64,000 nucleotides of DNA from Pseudomonadota bacterium. GTDB taxonomy: Bacteria > Pseudomonadota > Gammaproteobacteria > Steroidobacterales > Steroidobacteraceae. The position numbers were made by a program, and so were the translations under genes. Positions within the stretch are counted from its first letter, which is position 1. Each line of letters begins with the position of its first letter. The stretch is taken from NCBI GenBank assembly GCA_021847105.1, contig JAJZUT010000014.1, positions 50,662-114,661 on the forward strand, written 5' to 3'. Below are positions 54,173 through 63,878 of the stretch, piece by piece. Below the pieces are notes generated by a model. It was not told the origin of the DNA. It saw nothing but the letters and a program-made list of their open reading frames with translations, and made no database searches.

Positions 54173-56146
54173 TTACATGCTCCTCGCTTGGACACGTCCA
54201 TGCAGAGCCTCGATCCTGCGGACCTCATCGGCGCCGAGGTGATAGTCCCGGTCGTCGTTGAACGCGTGTCGGATCAAGGTCACCAGCGCACCCGCCAGGC
54301 CGGCGATCGCCAACCACCAGATGTGCCAAACCATCGCAAATGCCACGACGAACGCGAAACCGGCAATCAAGAAGCCGGTTGCCGAGTTGCGCGGCATGTG
54401 GATGGGAACGAAGGTCGCACTCTTCAGATCGACGCCGCGCTGCTTCATGTCCCAGAACGCGTCGATGTCACGCACGACCGGAATGCGCGCGAAGTTGTAG
54501 GCCGGCGCCGGCGAGGGTACCGACCACTCGAGCGTACGACCGTTCCACACATCGCCCGTGGTATCGCGGGTCTGCTCACGCTGCATGATGCTGACTACGA
54601 GTTGCGCCAGCTGCAGCATGATTCCTACGAAAATGATCCCGGAGCCGATCGCTGCGACGATGAACAGCGGATGCCACGCCGCCACGTCGTAGTGATCCAT
54701 GCGGCGGGTGGCCCCCATCAGGCCGAGCGCATAGAGCGGCATGAAGGCCACATAGAAGCCGATCAGCCAGCACCAGAACGCCCAGCGGCCGATGCGCTCG
54801 TTCAGGCGGAACCCGAAGATCTTCGGGAACCAGTAGGTCAGACCTGCGAACACGCCGAACACCACTCCGCCGATGATGACGTTGTGGAAGTGCGCGACCA
54901 GGAACAGGCTGTTGTGCAGCACAAAGTCTGCCGGTGGCTCGGCGAGCAGCACGCCTGTCATGCCGCCGATGGTGAAGGTGATGAGAAAACCCACCGTCCA
55001 CAGCATCGGCGTCTCAAAGCGCACGCGGCCCCGGTACATGGTGAAGATCCAGTTAAAGATCTTCACGCCCGTCGGCACCGAGATGATCATGGTGGTGATG
55101 CCGAAGAAGGCATTCACATTGCCGCCGCTGCCCATCGTGAAGAAGTGGTGCAGCCACACCAGCATCGACAGCAGGGCAATACCCATGGTCGCCCACACCA
55201 TCGAGGTGTAACCGAACAACGGCTTGCCCGAGAAGGTCGGCACGATCTCCGAGTACACCCCGAAGATCGGTAGCATCAGGATGTACACCTCCGGGTGGCC
55301 CCAGATCCAGATGAGGTTCAGATACATCATCGGATCGCCGCCAAGGGAATTGGTGAAGAAGTGCATCCCGAGGTAGCGGTCGAGGGCGAGCAGTCCGAGC
55401 GTCACCGTCAGGATCGGGAACGTGGCGACGATCAGGATATTCGCGCACAGCGACGCCCAGGTGAACACCGGCATGCGCATCAGCGTCATGCCCGGGGCCC
55501 GCATCTTGAGGATGGTCGCGATGAAGTTGACCCCGGTGAGGGTCGTGCCGATACCCGATATCTGCAGTGCCCAGATGTAGTAATCCACCCCCACGCCCGG
55601 ACTGTAGTGCAGCTCGGACAGAGGCGGATAGGCAAGCCAGCCGGTGCGCGAGAAGTTACCGATCGCCAGCGAGACATTGATCAACACCGCCCCGCCCGCG
55701 GTCAGCCAGAAGCTCAGGTTGTTGAGCATCGGGAAGGCGACGTCACGCGCGCCGATTTGCAGCGGCAGAATGCAATTCATCAGACCGATGATGAACGGCA
55801 TGGCCATGAAGAAGATCATGATGGTGCCGTGCGCGCTGAACACCTGGTCGAAGTGCTCCGGCGGCAGGTATCCCATGTTGCTGCCATAGGAGAGCGCCTG
55901 TTGCGAGCGCATCATGATTGCGTCCGCGAAGCCGCGCAGCAGCATGACCGTGGCGAGGATCAGGTACATGATCCCGATCTTCTTGTGATCGACCGAAGTC
56001 AACCACTCGGTCCACAGGTACTTCCATTTGCCGAGATAGGTGATGATTCCGAGCACCGCAATGGCACCGAGCACCATGAAGGCGACCGCGCCCATCACGA
56101 TCGGGATGTTGAAAGGGATGGCGCTGAGCGTCAACTTACCGAACAT
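54173..56146 (-). CDS. cyoB: Cytochrome bo quinol oxidase subunit I
   Basis: A 657-residue heme-copper oxidase subunit I. It has [33 protein letters not shown] (heme His), [23 protein letters not shown] with the His-Tyr CuB centre, WLHHFFT (CuB His pair) and [12 protein letters not shown] (heme His ligands). It reduces oxygen and pumps protons using quinol. ATG 56146 follows GAGGAG; the ATG overlaps the end of cyoA closely, in the same operon. Confidence 0.95.
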   Translation of the reverse strand: MFGKLTLSAIPFNIPIVMGAVAFMVLGAIAVLGIITYLGKWKYLWTEWLTSVDHKKIGIMYLILATVMLLRGFADAIMMRSQQALSYGSNMGYLPPEHFDQVFSAHGTIMIFFMAMPFIIGLMNCILPLQIGARDVAFPMLNNLSFWLTAGGAVLINVSLAIGNFSRTGWLAYPPLSELHYSPGVGVDYYIWALQISGIGTTLTGVNFIATILKMRAPGMTLMRMPVFTWASLCANILIVATFPILTVTLGLLALDRYLGMHFFTNSLGGDPMMYLNLIWIWGHPEVYILMLPIFGVYSEIVPTFSGKPLFGYTSMVWATMGIALLSMLVWLHHFFTMGSGGNVNAFFGITTMIISVPTGVKIFNWIFTMYRGRVRFETPMLWTVGFLITFTIGGMTGVLLAEPPADFVLHNSLFLVAHFHNVIIGGVVFGVFAGLTYWFPKIFGFRLNERIGRWAFWCWLIGFYVAFMPLYALGLMGATRRMDHYDVAAWHPLFIVAAIGSGIIFVGIMLQLAQLVVSIMQREQTRDTTGDVWNGRTLEWSVPSPAPAYNFARIPVVRDIDAFWDMKQRGVDLKSATFVPIHMPRNSATGFLIAGFAFVVAFAMVWHIWWLAIAGLAGALVTLIRHAFNDDRDYHLGADEVRRIEALHGRVQARSM

Positions 56147-56148
56147 TC

Positions 56149-57042
56149 TCACTCACTCCTCGCGCTGTCGCGCATGTCGCTGCTGGCCACCATCCGTCCC
56201 GGGGCGAACTTGCCCTGGACGATTTGCTGGAACAGCCCCGGCATCGCGTTCGAATAGTAGGCAACCGGCAGGTTCTCGCTCGGCTTCTCAAGCGCACGGT
56301 AGGCCGCTGCGTCCATCGTCTGCTTGGAGGCCGCCGCATTCGCGAGCCACTGCTTGAAGTCGGCCTTCGACATGGCCACGGCCTTGAAGGTCATGCCGGA
56401 GAAGCCGTCACCACTGAAGTTGGCCGAGATGCCGCGATACGTGCCGGGCGCGCTCGCCACGAGGTTATCGGCGGTCTGCATGTTGGCCATGGCATAGATC
56501 TGGCTGCCGAGTCGAGGAATGAAGAACGAGTTCATGACCGTGGCCGAGGTGATGTGGAACACCACCGGCACGCCGACCGGCATGGCAACCTCATTGACGC
56601 TGGCGACATGCTGGTCGGGATAGATGAACAGCCACTTCCAGTCCATGGCGACCGCATCGATGTGGATGGGCTTGAACTGCGAGGGAATGGGTCGGTAGGG
56701 ATCGAGCTGGTGCGAGGTGCGCCAGGCGATCACCCCGAGGATGGAGACGATGACGATCGGAACCGACCACATCACCGCCTCGATCTTGTTCGAGTGCGAC
56801 CATTCCGGCTCGTACGCGGCCTTGGTGTTCGAGGCGCGGTAACGCCAGGCGACCACGAACACCAGGACGAACACCGGAATCACCACCAGCAGCATCAGGC
56901 CGGTGGCGGTGACGATGATCGACTTTTCGGCCTCGCCGATCGGCCCCTTCGGGTCCAGCAGGGCCATATGGCAGCCAGCCAACAGCAAAGTTGCCGGCAA
57001 CGGCAGAAAACGACAGAATCGGGTCCAGAACTTGGGCTTCAT
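56149..57042 (-). CDS. cyoA: Cytochrome bo quinol oxidase subunit II
   Basis: A 297-residue lipoprotein subunit II. The signal ends in lipobox LLAGC, followed by two membrane segments ([40 protein letters not shown]). The periplasmic cupredoxin domain ([40 protein letters not shown]) lacks the CuA cysteines, as expected of a quinol oxidase. ATG 57042 is chosen, as the extended frame has no signal. The 150-base gap upstream has an AT-rich stretch (57121-57145) likely to hold the promoter. Confidence 0.93.
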   Translation of the reverse strand: MKPKFWTRFCRFLPLPATLLLAGCHMALLDPKGPIGEAEKSIIVTATGLMLLVVIPVFVLVFVVAWRYRASNTKAAYEPEWSHSNKIEAVMWSVPIVIVSILGVIAWRTSHQLDPYRPIPSQFKPIHIDAVAMDWKWLFIYPDQHVASVNEVAMPVGVPVVFHITSATVMNSFFIPRLGSQIYAMANMQTADNLVASAPGTYRGISANFSGDGFSGMTFKAVAMSKADFKQWLANAAASKQTMDAAAYRALEKPSENLPVAYYSNAMPGLFQQIVQGKFAPGRMVASSDMRDSARSE

Positions 57043-57195
57043 AATGGCGCGGGTACCAGCCGTATTTCGAACCGCGAGAGGATGGCCCGTCCGCGACCGC
57101 AAATCCTTAGTGCCCCCTCAATTGCGCTTAATCTTTATTAATATTTGCGCGCGCGGCTTGCCCTGCCGCTGTGGCCGGTCTAGGACCGGCCGGAA

Positions 57196-59745
57196 TCAGG
57201 TCTCGAGCGCAGCTGCCAAGGCTTCGTCCTCGCTCCAGCGGGCACCGGCGGCCATCAGGGCCTCCAACCGCTCCCCCGGGAGCGCCGCGCGCAACTGCTC
57301 GAGAATGCCCGCCTCGATCTGGCGCTTGGCGGGACTGCGGCCGGCGAATTCCTCGGCAAAGAAGGCGTGCGCATAGCCGATGAACTGGGCCGCGCGCTCG
57401 AAGCGCTGCTCGCGGGCGGCAATCGTGGCCAGGTGCTGCATGCCCCCGGCGATGAGCACGGTATCGAGTTCGCTCTGCTCGGCGAGCGGCAGCCCTTCGC
57501 GCAGCGCGGCGCCGGCCGCCTCGATCTCATCGTGCGCGATCAGGTAGCCGGCAAGATTGCACAGCGCGTGCCCGAGCAGCCCGGTGCGCCGAGCTGCACG
57601 CGCGAGCGCCACCACTTCACGCGCACCCGCAATGGCTGCAGCGAGATGTCCCTCCGCAAACTGCACCTCGGCCTGGTAGATGAGCGCGCGCCACGCCCAG
57701 AAATCCGCGTGCGCGCGGCGGCCTAGCGCGAGCGCCTCATCAAGCAGCACACGCGCCGCGGCGTACTCACCGGCCACCGTGCGTGCGATCGCGAGATTGG
57801 TCAGGCAAAGTGCGTAGCTCTTCGGCTGCGTGCTCGGCGAGAGTAGCGTGCGGGCTTCCTCGAGCGCCGCCAGCCCTGCGGGCAGCGCCGCGGTACGGAC
57901 CAGATTCAGTCCGTAGAAGCCGAGCGCGCGACCGAGCGCAAGCGGCTCGCCGACCTCGCGCAGTAGCGTCACCGCGCGGCCGAGCGCCGGGACGGCGCGG
58001 CCACGCGGCTCGCCGGTGGACAGAAAACCGCAGCCGTACCAGAGCCGGGCCTCGAGTACCTTCGGAGTCTCGCCGCCGAGCGCCGCACTCGCCCGCTCGA
58101 GCCGGGCTCGACCTTCGGGAATCAGCGAGAGCAGATACCACAGCAGGTAGGAACTGGCCGCCAGCTGCACCCCGGTGGCCGGATCGCCATCCGCACCGAA
58201 TGCCCAGTCGAGCGCCACCCGGACGTTGTCGATTTCCGGGCCGAACTTCTCCAGCCATTCATCCGAGGGCGTGTCCTCCCAGGCGGCGAGCGCCCCACTC
58301 AGCGCATCCCGGAAGTACCGGGCGTGCAGTCGCGCCAGCGGACCGAACTCGCCGCTGTCGGCGAGTTTCTCCATCGCATAAGCATGGGTGGTCTCGAGCA
58401 GCCGGTAACGGCGCTGGGAACCACTGGCATCGGCCGCCACCAGTGACTTGTCCACCAGCTCGGCGATGCGCCCAACCACTTCCCACTCCGGCAGCGCCGC
58501 ATCGGCCACCACCTGTCCGGCCGCCTCCAGCGTGAAACTCCCGGCGAACACGGCCAGCCGACGCAGGACGATGCGGTCCTGCTCGGCAAGCAGACGATGA
58601 CTCCAGTCGAGCGTCGCGCGCAGCGTCTGATGGCGTGGCAGCGCCGTGCGGCGCCCGCCGGTGAGCACGTGGAAACGTAGGTCGAGTCGCTGTGCGAGAC
58701 CGTCGAGGCCGAGCGCCGCCGAGCGCGCCGCCGCCAGTTCAATGGCGAGCGGGATGCCATCGAGGCGCCGGCAGATCATCACCACCGTCGCCGCATTGCG
58801 CTCATTCAGGGTGAACTGGGGATCCGCAGCACGAGCACGCGCTGCGAACAACCGCACCGCATCGTGCCGCTCGGCGCTCGCCAGCCCCGGGGCGTTCTCG
58901 GCCGGGAACTCCAGCGGCCGCAACCGCAGGGTACATTCCCCCTCGATGCCGAGCGGTTCCTGGCTGGTGGCGAGAATGCGTACGTGCGGTGCCGCGCCCA
59001 GCAGCCCCTCCGCTTCGCGCGCCGCCGCACCGATCACGTGCTCGCAGTTGTCGAGTACCAGCAGCAGGCGACGCTCGCGCAGCGCGGCGGAGAGCCGCTC
59101 GCCGGCCCAACGGCCGGCGCCACTTTGCAGGCCGAGCGCCGTGTGCATCGCGCTCGCGACCAGTTCCGGATCAGACAGCGGCGCGAGCTCGGCGAGCCAG
59201 ACGCCGTCCGGGAACTCCCCAAGCGAGGCGCGCGCCGCTTCGAGCGCCAGGCGCGTCTTGCCAATTCCGCCCGTACCGACCAGCGTGACCAGCCGGTTGT
59301 GCCGCAGCAGCTCGCGCACTGTGGCGAGCTCGGCCTCGCGGCCGATGAAGTCCGAGATGGCCGCCGGCAGATTGGTCGGCGGGGGCTCCGGCGAACCGCC
59401 GGCAGCGGCGCCGCCGTCACGCACGACGCGCACCTCGCCGGTGAAGCGGTAGCCCCGCAGCGGCACCGTCAGGATCAGATCACGATCCTTGCCGAGCGCC
59501 TTGCGCAGGGCGGAGATCTGCACCTGAATGTTACTTTCCTCGACGACGATGCCGGGCCAGGCGCGCGCGAGGAGTTCCTCCTTGCTCACCAGGTCGCCGC
59601 CCGCTTCGATCAACACCTGCAGGACGTCGAACGCGCGCGAGCCGAGCGCAACCGGCGTATCGCCAATGCGCAGCTCACGCTGGCGGGTCAGAAGCCGAAA
59701 GCGGCCGAACTCGAGGCAGGTCGCGCCTCGCGCAATACCGTGCAT
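57196..59745 (-). CDS. Winged-helix regulator with NB-ARC-type ATPase and TPR-like C-terminus
   Basis: An 849-residue protein. An OmpR/PhoB-type winged-helix domain comes first (FGRFRLLTRQRELRIGDTPV, ALGSRAFDVLQVLIEAGGDLV, SNIQVQISALRKALGKDRDL, VPLRGYRFTGEV). An ATPase domain follows with Walker A (LVTLVGTGGIGKTRLALEAA) and Walker B (RLLLVLDNCEHV). The remaining 400 or so residues are helical and TPR-like. This layout is common in bacterial signal-sensing regulators; the signal is unknown. The start is Met 59745. It lies upstream of cyoA on the same strand, separated by 153 bases, and diverges from the secreted protein at 59935. Confidence 0.82.
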   Translation of the reverse strand: MHGIARGATCLEFGRFRLLTRQRELRIGDTPVALGSRAFDVLQVLIEAGGDLVSKEELLARAWPGIVVEESNIQVQISALRKALGKDRDLILTVPLRGYRFTGEVRVVRDGGAAAGGSPEPPPTNLPAAISDFIGREAELATVRELLRHNRLVTLVGTGGIGKTRLALEAARASLGEFPDGVWLAELAPLSDPELVASAMHTALGLQSGAGRWAGERLSAALRERRLLLVLDNCEHVIGAAAREAEGLLGAAPHVRILATSQEPLGIEGECTLRLRPLEFPAENAPGLASAERHDAVRLFAARARAADPQFTLNERNAATVVMICRRLDGIPLAIELAAARSAALGLDGLAQRLDLRFHVLTGGRRTALPRHQTLRATLDWSHRLLAEQDRIVLRRLAVFAGSFTLEAAGQVVADAALPEWEVVGRIAELVDKSLVAADASGSQRRYRLLETTHAYAMEKLADSGEFGPLARLHARYFRDALSGALAAWEDTPSDEWLEKFGPEIDNVRVALDWAFGADGDPATGVQLAASSYLLWYLLSLIPEGRARLERASAALGGETPKVLEARLWYGCGFLSTGEPRGRAVPALGRAVTLLREVGEPLALGRALGFYGLNLVRTAALPAGLAALEEARTLLSPSTQPKSYALCLTNLAIARTVAGEYAAARVLLDEALALGRRAHADFWAWRALIYQAEVQFAEGHLAAAIAGAREVVALARAARRTGLLGHALCNLAGYLIAHDEIEAAGAALREGLPLAEQSELDTVLIAGGMQHLATIAAREQRFERAAQFIGYAHAFFAEEFAGRSPAKRQIEAGILEQLRAALPGERLEALMAAGARWSEDEALAAALET

Positions 59746-59892
59746 GAAACTCGCTGATCCAGAGGTATCGGGATGGCGTACCGGCCCGCAGATCCCACCC
59801 CGCAATTGTAGCGCAACCGCGCAGGCGACTGGCGCATTCGCCCGCCGCCACCTCGGCCCGGACGCTTTACCTGCGCCACCATCGCGCTATGA

Positions 59893-59906
59893 TGATACCG
59901 CTATCA
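59893..59906. promoter_or_regulatory. LacI-type operator TGATACCGCTATCA (unknown secreted gene)
   Basis: Perfect arms TGATA/TATCA around CCGC, 28 bases upstream of ATG 59935. It lies about 15 kb from the rest of the regulon and links paralogue B to it. Confidence 0.82.
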
Positions 59907-59934
59907 TGCCTGCCATTCAGACGAGGGGGTCCTC

Positions 59935-61842
59935 ATGCGCACGTTGCGATCGGTTCTGGGAGCCATCCTCCTGGCACTGCTCGGCGCGGCCAGCGCCGGC
60001 GCATCGCCCACGCCCTACCGCAATTTCAAGGTGACCGTCTACATTCCGGTCACGGTGGTGCAGCGCATGGCGCGCGATCCGGCCTGGATGCGCTCGAGCT
60101 GGCGCACGATCCGGCGCCGACTGCACGTGGATCAGGTGTTCATCGAGAGTTACCGCGCGGGCGTCTGTGCCACCGGCGCACAGCTGGCGCGGGTGAAGCA
60201 TTTCTTCCGTGCCCAGCACGTCGCCGTCGCCGGCGGCATGGCCATGCTCGGACCGGGCGGCGACGGCCAGTTCAATACTCTCGATTACGCGCTGCCGCAG
60301 GAGCGCGCGCTGGCACGGCGCATGGCGACGCTGACGGCGCGGCACTTCAACGAATTCGTGCTCGACGATCTGTATTTCTTCAACACCAAGAGCGATGCGG
60401 ACATCGCCGCGAAGGGTCCGCGCAGCTGGTCGGCCTATCGGCTGCAGACCATGGACTGGGTCTCACGCAACCTGATCCTCAAGCCCGCCGAAGCGGTCAA
60501 TCCACACGTGCGGGTGATCATCAAGTTCCCGAACTTCTATCCCTCGTTCCAGGACATGGGTTTCGATCTGGTTCACGAACCGCAGATCTTCCCGGAAATC
60601 TGGACCGGAGATGAAACCCGCTACGCACCGACCACCGATCAGCAACTGCTGCCCTACGAAAGCTACGAGATCTTCCGCTACTTCGAGAACATCGCCCCGG
60701 GACGAAACGCTGGCGGCTGGGTCGACCCCATCGCCATGCACTTTCTGGATCGCTACGCCGAGCAGCTCTGGGACACCATCCTCGCCAAGGCCCCGGCGAT
60801 CAATCTGTTCGAGTACACCAACCTGCTCGAGATCGCCAACCCCAAGCATCGCGCCACCTGGCAGGGACGACCCACCACCTTTGACTACCAGGACATGCTC
60901 AGAACCTGCTGTGGCGTGCCGGGCACGGGCAGAACGAGGCGCGCGCGCCTCGCCGATGTCGTCGCGTATGCGCTCGGGAAGGTCAATCGGATCGCCGCCG
61001 CGCTGGGTCAGCCCGTGGGCCTCGCCACCTACCGCCCGCTCGATTCGAGCGGGGAGGATTTCCTGCCCGAGATGCTCGGCATGATCGGCATCCCGATCGA
61101 GATGTATCCACACTGGCCGCACGCCAGGACCGTGTTGTTGAGCGAAGCAGCCCGCCACGATCCGCATATCGTCGCGGAAATTGCCGCGCACCTGCGCGCC
61201 GGCGAGCACATCATCATCACTTCCGGTCTGCTCCGTGCTCTGCAGCGGCGCGGCTTCGGCAAGATCACCGACATGCGGGTCACGCACCGCATCGTCGCCC
61301 CGACCCGCTACGTGGCAGGCTTCGGCTTCGGCGCGGGCACCCCGATCGGCAAGACTCGCCCCATCCTCTTCCCGCTCATCCACTTCGCGACCAATGAGGA
61401 CTGGGCGGTGGTGCGTGGCCTCGATGACGGCGGCGGCGTGCCGCTGCTGCTGATGGATCATTACGGCAAGGGCGAGCTGTATGTGCTCGACGTGCCCGAG
61501 GAACAGAACGATCTCGCCGCGCTCCCCGCATCCGTTCTCGATGCATTGCGTGGCTACATCGCCTCGGGGCTGCCGGTGCGCCTCGAAGGGCCTGCCGGGG
61601 TGAGCCTGTTCGAATACGACAATGGCGCCTTCGTGGTCGAGTCCTACCTCGACCATCCGGTCGCGGTGCGCATCATCGGCCACTTCGACCGCATCGAGAG
61701 CCTCACTCGCAGCATCTCCCTTCGCGGCGAGCCGCTGCGTAGCGCATCCCCTTTCCCTGGCGCTCACCGCGCGTCTCACGGCTACGGCTACGAACTGCGC
61801 ATCGAGCCGCACAGCTTCGTCGGCTTTCACACCGAGTCCTGA
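59935..61842 (+). CDS. Secreted putative glycoside hydrolase of unrecognised family, paralogue B
   Basis: A 635-residue paralogue of 18217-20163 with a signal peptide (hydrophobic LLALLGAASAGA). It shares, in order, YRNFKVTVYIPVT, VLDDLYFFNTKSDADIAAKG, SRNLILKPAEAVNP, RVIIKFPNFYPSFQDMGFDL, EIWTGDETR, GGWVDPIAMHFLDRYAEQLW, TYRPLDSSGEDFLPEMLG, HIIITSGLLRAL and a beta-rich end. The shared acids in LDD and TGDETR could be catalytic; a substrate cannot be named. ATG 59935 follows GAGGGGG. The operator 28 bases upstream argues for a role in xylan use even though unrelated genes surround it. Confidence 0.78.
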   Translation: MRTLRSVLGAILLALLGAASAGASPTPYRNFKVTVYIPVTVVQRMARDPAWMRSSWRTIRRRLHVDQVFIESYRAGVCATGAQLARVKHFFRAQHVAVAGGMAMLGPGGDGQFNTLDYALPQERALARRMATLTARHFNEFVLDDLYFFNTKSDADIAAKGPRSWSAYRLQTMDWVSRNLILKPAEAVNPHVRVIIKFPNFYPSFQDMGFDLVHEPQIFPEIWTGDETRYAPTTDQQLLPYESYEIFRYFENIAPGRNAGGWVDPIAMHFLDRYAEQLWDTILAKAPAINLFEYTNLLEIANPKHRATWQGRPTTFDYQDMLRTCCGVPGTGRTRRARLADVVAYALGKVNRIAAALGQPVGLATYRPLDSSGEDFLPEMLGMIGIPIEMYPHWPHARTVLLSEAARHDPHIVAEIAAHLRAGEHIIITSGLLRALQRRGFGKITDMRVTHRIVAPTRYVAGFGFGAGTPIGKTRPILFPLIHFATNEDWAVVRGLDDGGGVPLLLMDHYGKGELYVLDVPEEQNDLAALPASVLDALRGYIASGLPVRLEGPAGVSLFEYDNGAFVVESYLDHPVAVRIIGHFDRIESLTRSISLRGEPLRSASPFPGAHRASHGYGYELRIEPHSFVGFHTES

Positions 61843-61899
61843 GCCGCGAGCCGGCCGCGCGACGTACTGCAGCGGCGGTCCGGGTGTTACATTACCGGG

Positions 61900-62562
61900 A
61901 TGTCGCTCTCGCTGGTCATATTTGATCTGGACGGCACGTTGATTGACAGCGTGGTCGATATTGCGCAGGCGCTGAACGCAATGCTGGCCGCACGCGGTTG
62001 CGCGGCGCTTCCAGCCGATACAGTGCGTAGCATGATCGGCGATGGCATGCGCAAACTGGTTGAACGGGCGCTCCTCGCCCGCGGCCTCGATGCGACCGAT
62101 CTCGCCGAGGCCGAGCGCAGTGTGCTCGAGCTTTACACGGCCGAACCGGTACGCCTCACGACCCCCTACCCCGGAGCACGAGGGGCGCTCGAGCGGCTGC
62201 GCACCGCCGGTCTGCGCCTGGCAGTGTGCACCAACAAACCGGCTCAGCTGGCCGAAACGATCCTGGCACGCCTCGAGTTGTCGGAATTTTTCCTGCGCGT
62301 CGTGGGCGGGGATTCACTGCCCTATCGCAAGCCGGATCCGCGCGTGCTGCAGGCTGTGCTCACACACTTCGGCGCCGCGCCGCGCGACGCGTTGATGGTC
62401 GGGGACAGTGAGGTCGATGCGGCCACAGCCGCGGCGGCCGGCCTGCCGTTCGTTCTGATGGACCACGGCTACCGGCGCGGCCCGCGCGAACAGATAAAAT
62501 GCTTCGCCGCGCTCGAGGATTTTGCGCAGTTGCCCGAACTGGTGCAGACGCTGCGAGACTGA
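61900..62562 (+). CDS. gph: Phosphoglycolate phosphatase-like HAD phosphatase
   Basis: A 220-residue HAD phosphatase. Motifs are IFDLDGTLIDSVVDIAQALN (nucleophile Asp), VCTNKPAQLAETIL (motif II), PYRKPDPRVLQAVLTHFG (motif III) and MVGDSEVDAATAAAAGLPFV (motif IV); the cap has SMIGDGMRKLVERAL, close to Gph. It would dephosphorylate 2-phosphoglycolate. It ends 5 bases before the stop of the convergent methyltransferase. Confidence 0.8.
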   Translation: MSLSLVIFDLDGTLIDSVVDIAQALNAMLAARGCAALPADTVRSMIGDGMRKLVERALLARGLDATDLAEAERSVLELYTAEPVRLTTPYPGARGALERLRTAGLRLAVCTNKPAQLAETILARLELSEFFLRVVGGDSLPYRKPDPRVLQAVLTHFGAAPRDALMVGDSEVDAATAAAAGLPFVLMDHGYRRGPREQIKCFAALEDFAQLPELVQTLRD

Positions 62563-62566
62563 GCAT

Positions 62567-63328
62567 TCAGGCAAGCGTGCCGAAGAACACCAGCGTCTGA
62601 TACGCGAACACCACTGTACCGTCGCGCTGATGCCGCTCAAACACCTCGCGCAGGCCGGCGAGCAATGGCTCGTAGCCCGGCGCACCCGGCACCGGGACAT
62701 ACGAGGAAGACATGGCACGGCCCTTGAACCCTTCGAAATCGAAAATCTGCTGGTGGGCGAACACCACGCGCTCGGGCTCACGACCGAAGAATGTCCGCAT
62801 GGTCGCTCCATCGGCGCGCAAGCTACGGACCTGATCGTATTCGGGGGCGTGGCGGCGCAGCAGCGCGTCGTAGTCGGCCAAAAACGGCAGCGGCTCTTCG
62901 CTATGTTCGTTCCACAGCAACGCAACCTGCCCGCCCCCGACCAGGATACGCAGTGCCTCGCGTCGCGTGCTCTCAGGCTCGAACCAGTGGAAAGCCTGTC
63001 CTGCGGTCACCCAATCGACACTCTGCGCATCCAGAGTGGTGGCCTCGGCACTGCCGGCCACACTGGTGAAACCTGAGCGCCCCCCCAGCAGTCGCTCGGC
63101 CGCCGCGCGCATCTGCGTGTTGGGCTCCACTGCCCAGACTCTGGCGCCAGCATCGAGCAGTTGCGCCGTGAGGATTCCGGTTCCCGAACCCAAATCCGCC
63201 ACCCGTGCCCCGCGCGTCAGTCCGCGTTGCTCCCGCAGAAACTCGAGCGCCGCATGCGGATAGTTGGGACGGTACTTGACATAGTCATCGACGCGGTTGG
63301 AAAAACGGCGGGTGGAATCGAGTGTCAT
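62567..63328 (-). CDS. Class I SAM-dependent methyltransferase
   Basis: A 253-residue methyltransferase. SAM-binding motif I is VADLGSGTGILTAQLLDAGA, followed by the acidic VWAVEPNTQM; WVTAGQAFHWFEPESTRREA and LLWNEHSEE follow. The start FSNRVDDYVKYRPNYPHAAL is typical of this small-molecule methyltransferase group. The substrate is unknown. The start ATG lacks a strong ribosome-binding site. Confidence 0.82.
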   Translation of the reverse strand: MTLDSTRRFSNRVDDYVKYRPNYPHAALEFLREQRGLTRGARVADLGSGTGILTAQLLDAGARVWAVEPNTQMRAAAERLLGGRSGFTSVAGSAEATTLDAQSVDWVTAGQAFHWFEPESTRREALRILVGGGQVALLWNEHSEEPLPFLADYDALLRRHAPEYDQVRSLRADGATMRTFFGREPERVVFAHQQIFDFEGFKGRAMSSSYVPVPGAPGYEPLLAGLREVFERHQRDGTVVFAYQTLVFFGTLA

Positions 63329-63878
63329 GTGATGCAGTATAACGTCCGCTGCGAACGGTCACATCTGCGTCCACGCGCGCTCCCGCGTCTGCCCCGAGTG
63401 ACGGCGCGGGAAGCCCGCGCACCTCAACAGCTCGGTACATCTGAAAGGGGTGGGGATGGCCCCCGGGCTCGGATCGGCCACACCGGCTGCACCGCTCGTC
63501 CCCCGGCGCATCTCGAGCCGACCGACTGGACATCCTTACAGCCTTCGCGCCTCCGCCCGATGCTGAGTGCGACGCGAGGGCATCCCCCGCTGCAGCAAGC
63601 GCTGCCCACCACAATCATGTTGGGCGCTGCGCCGCTAAGCAGGCAGGCATCTGACAGGGCGCAACGCGTGAGGACGGTGAGCCCTCGTGCACAGGAATCA
63701 AATACGGCGCAAGGATTCGCCAAATGGTTCACGCTTGGTTCAGCGCCGCAATGCGAGACTCATCCCCGCACCGGTGCTGAGAGCAGTTCCCGGACGGCGC
63801 AGAATCCATCCCCCGTGCGCCACGCTTTAGGATCTGTCCAGGATTTGAACTGCCTCGCCCGGTGCGTTCTCTTCGCAC
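63329..63878. other. Intergenic stretch without a recognisable gene
   Basis: Between the methyltransferase start and the group II intron end I see no convincing gene, RNA or operator. Open frames on both strands are long but lack family resemblance and good starts. Confidence 0.45.

Noticed and set aside
53387..55273. 628-codon plus-strand frame
   Set aside because: It is antisense to cyoC and cyoB, which are clearly coding.
63830..63860. tRNA-like GGATTTGAAC string
   Set aside because: No cloverleaf or acceptor stem can be drawn around it.
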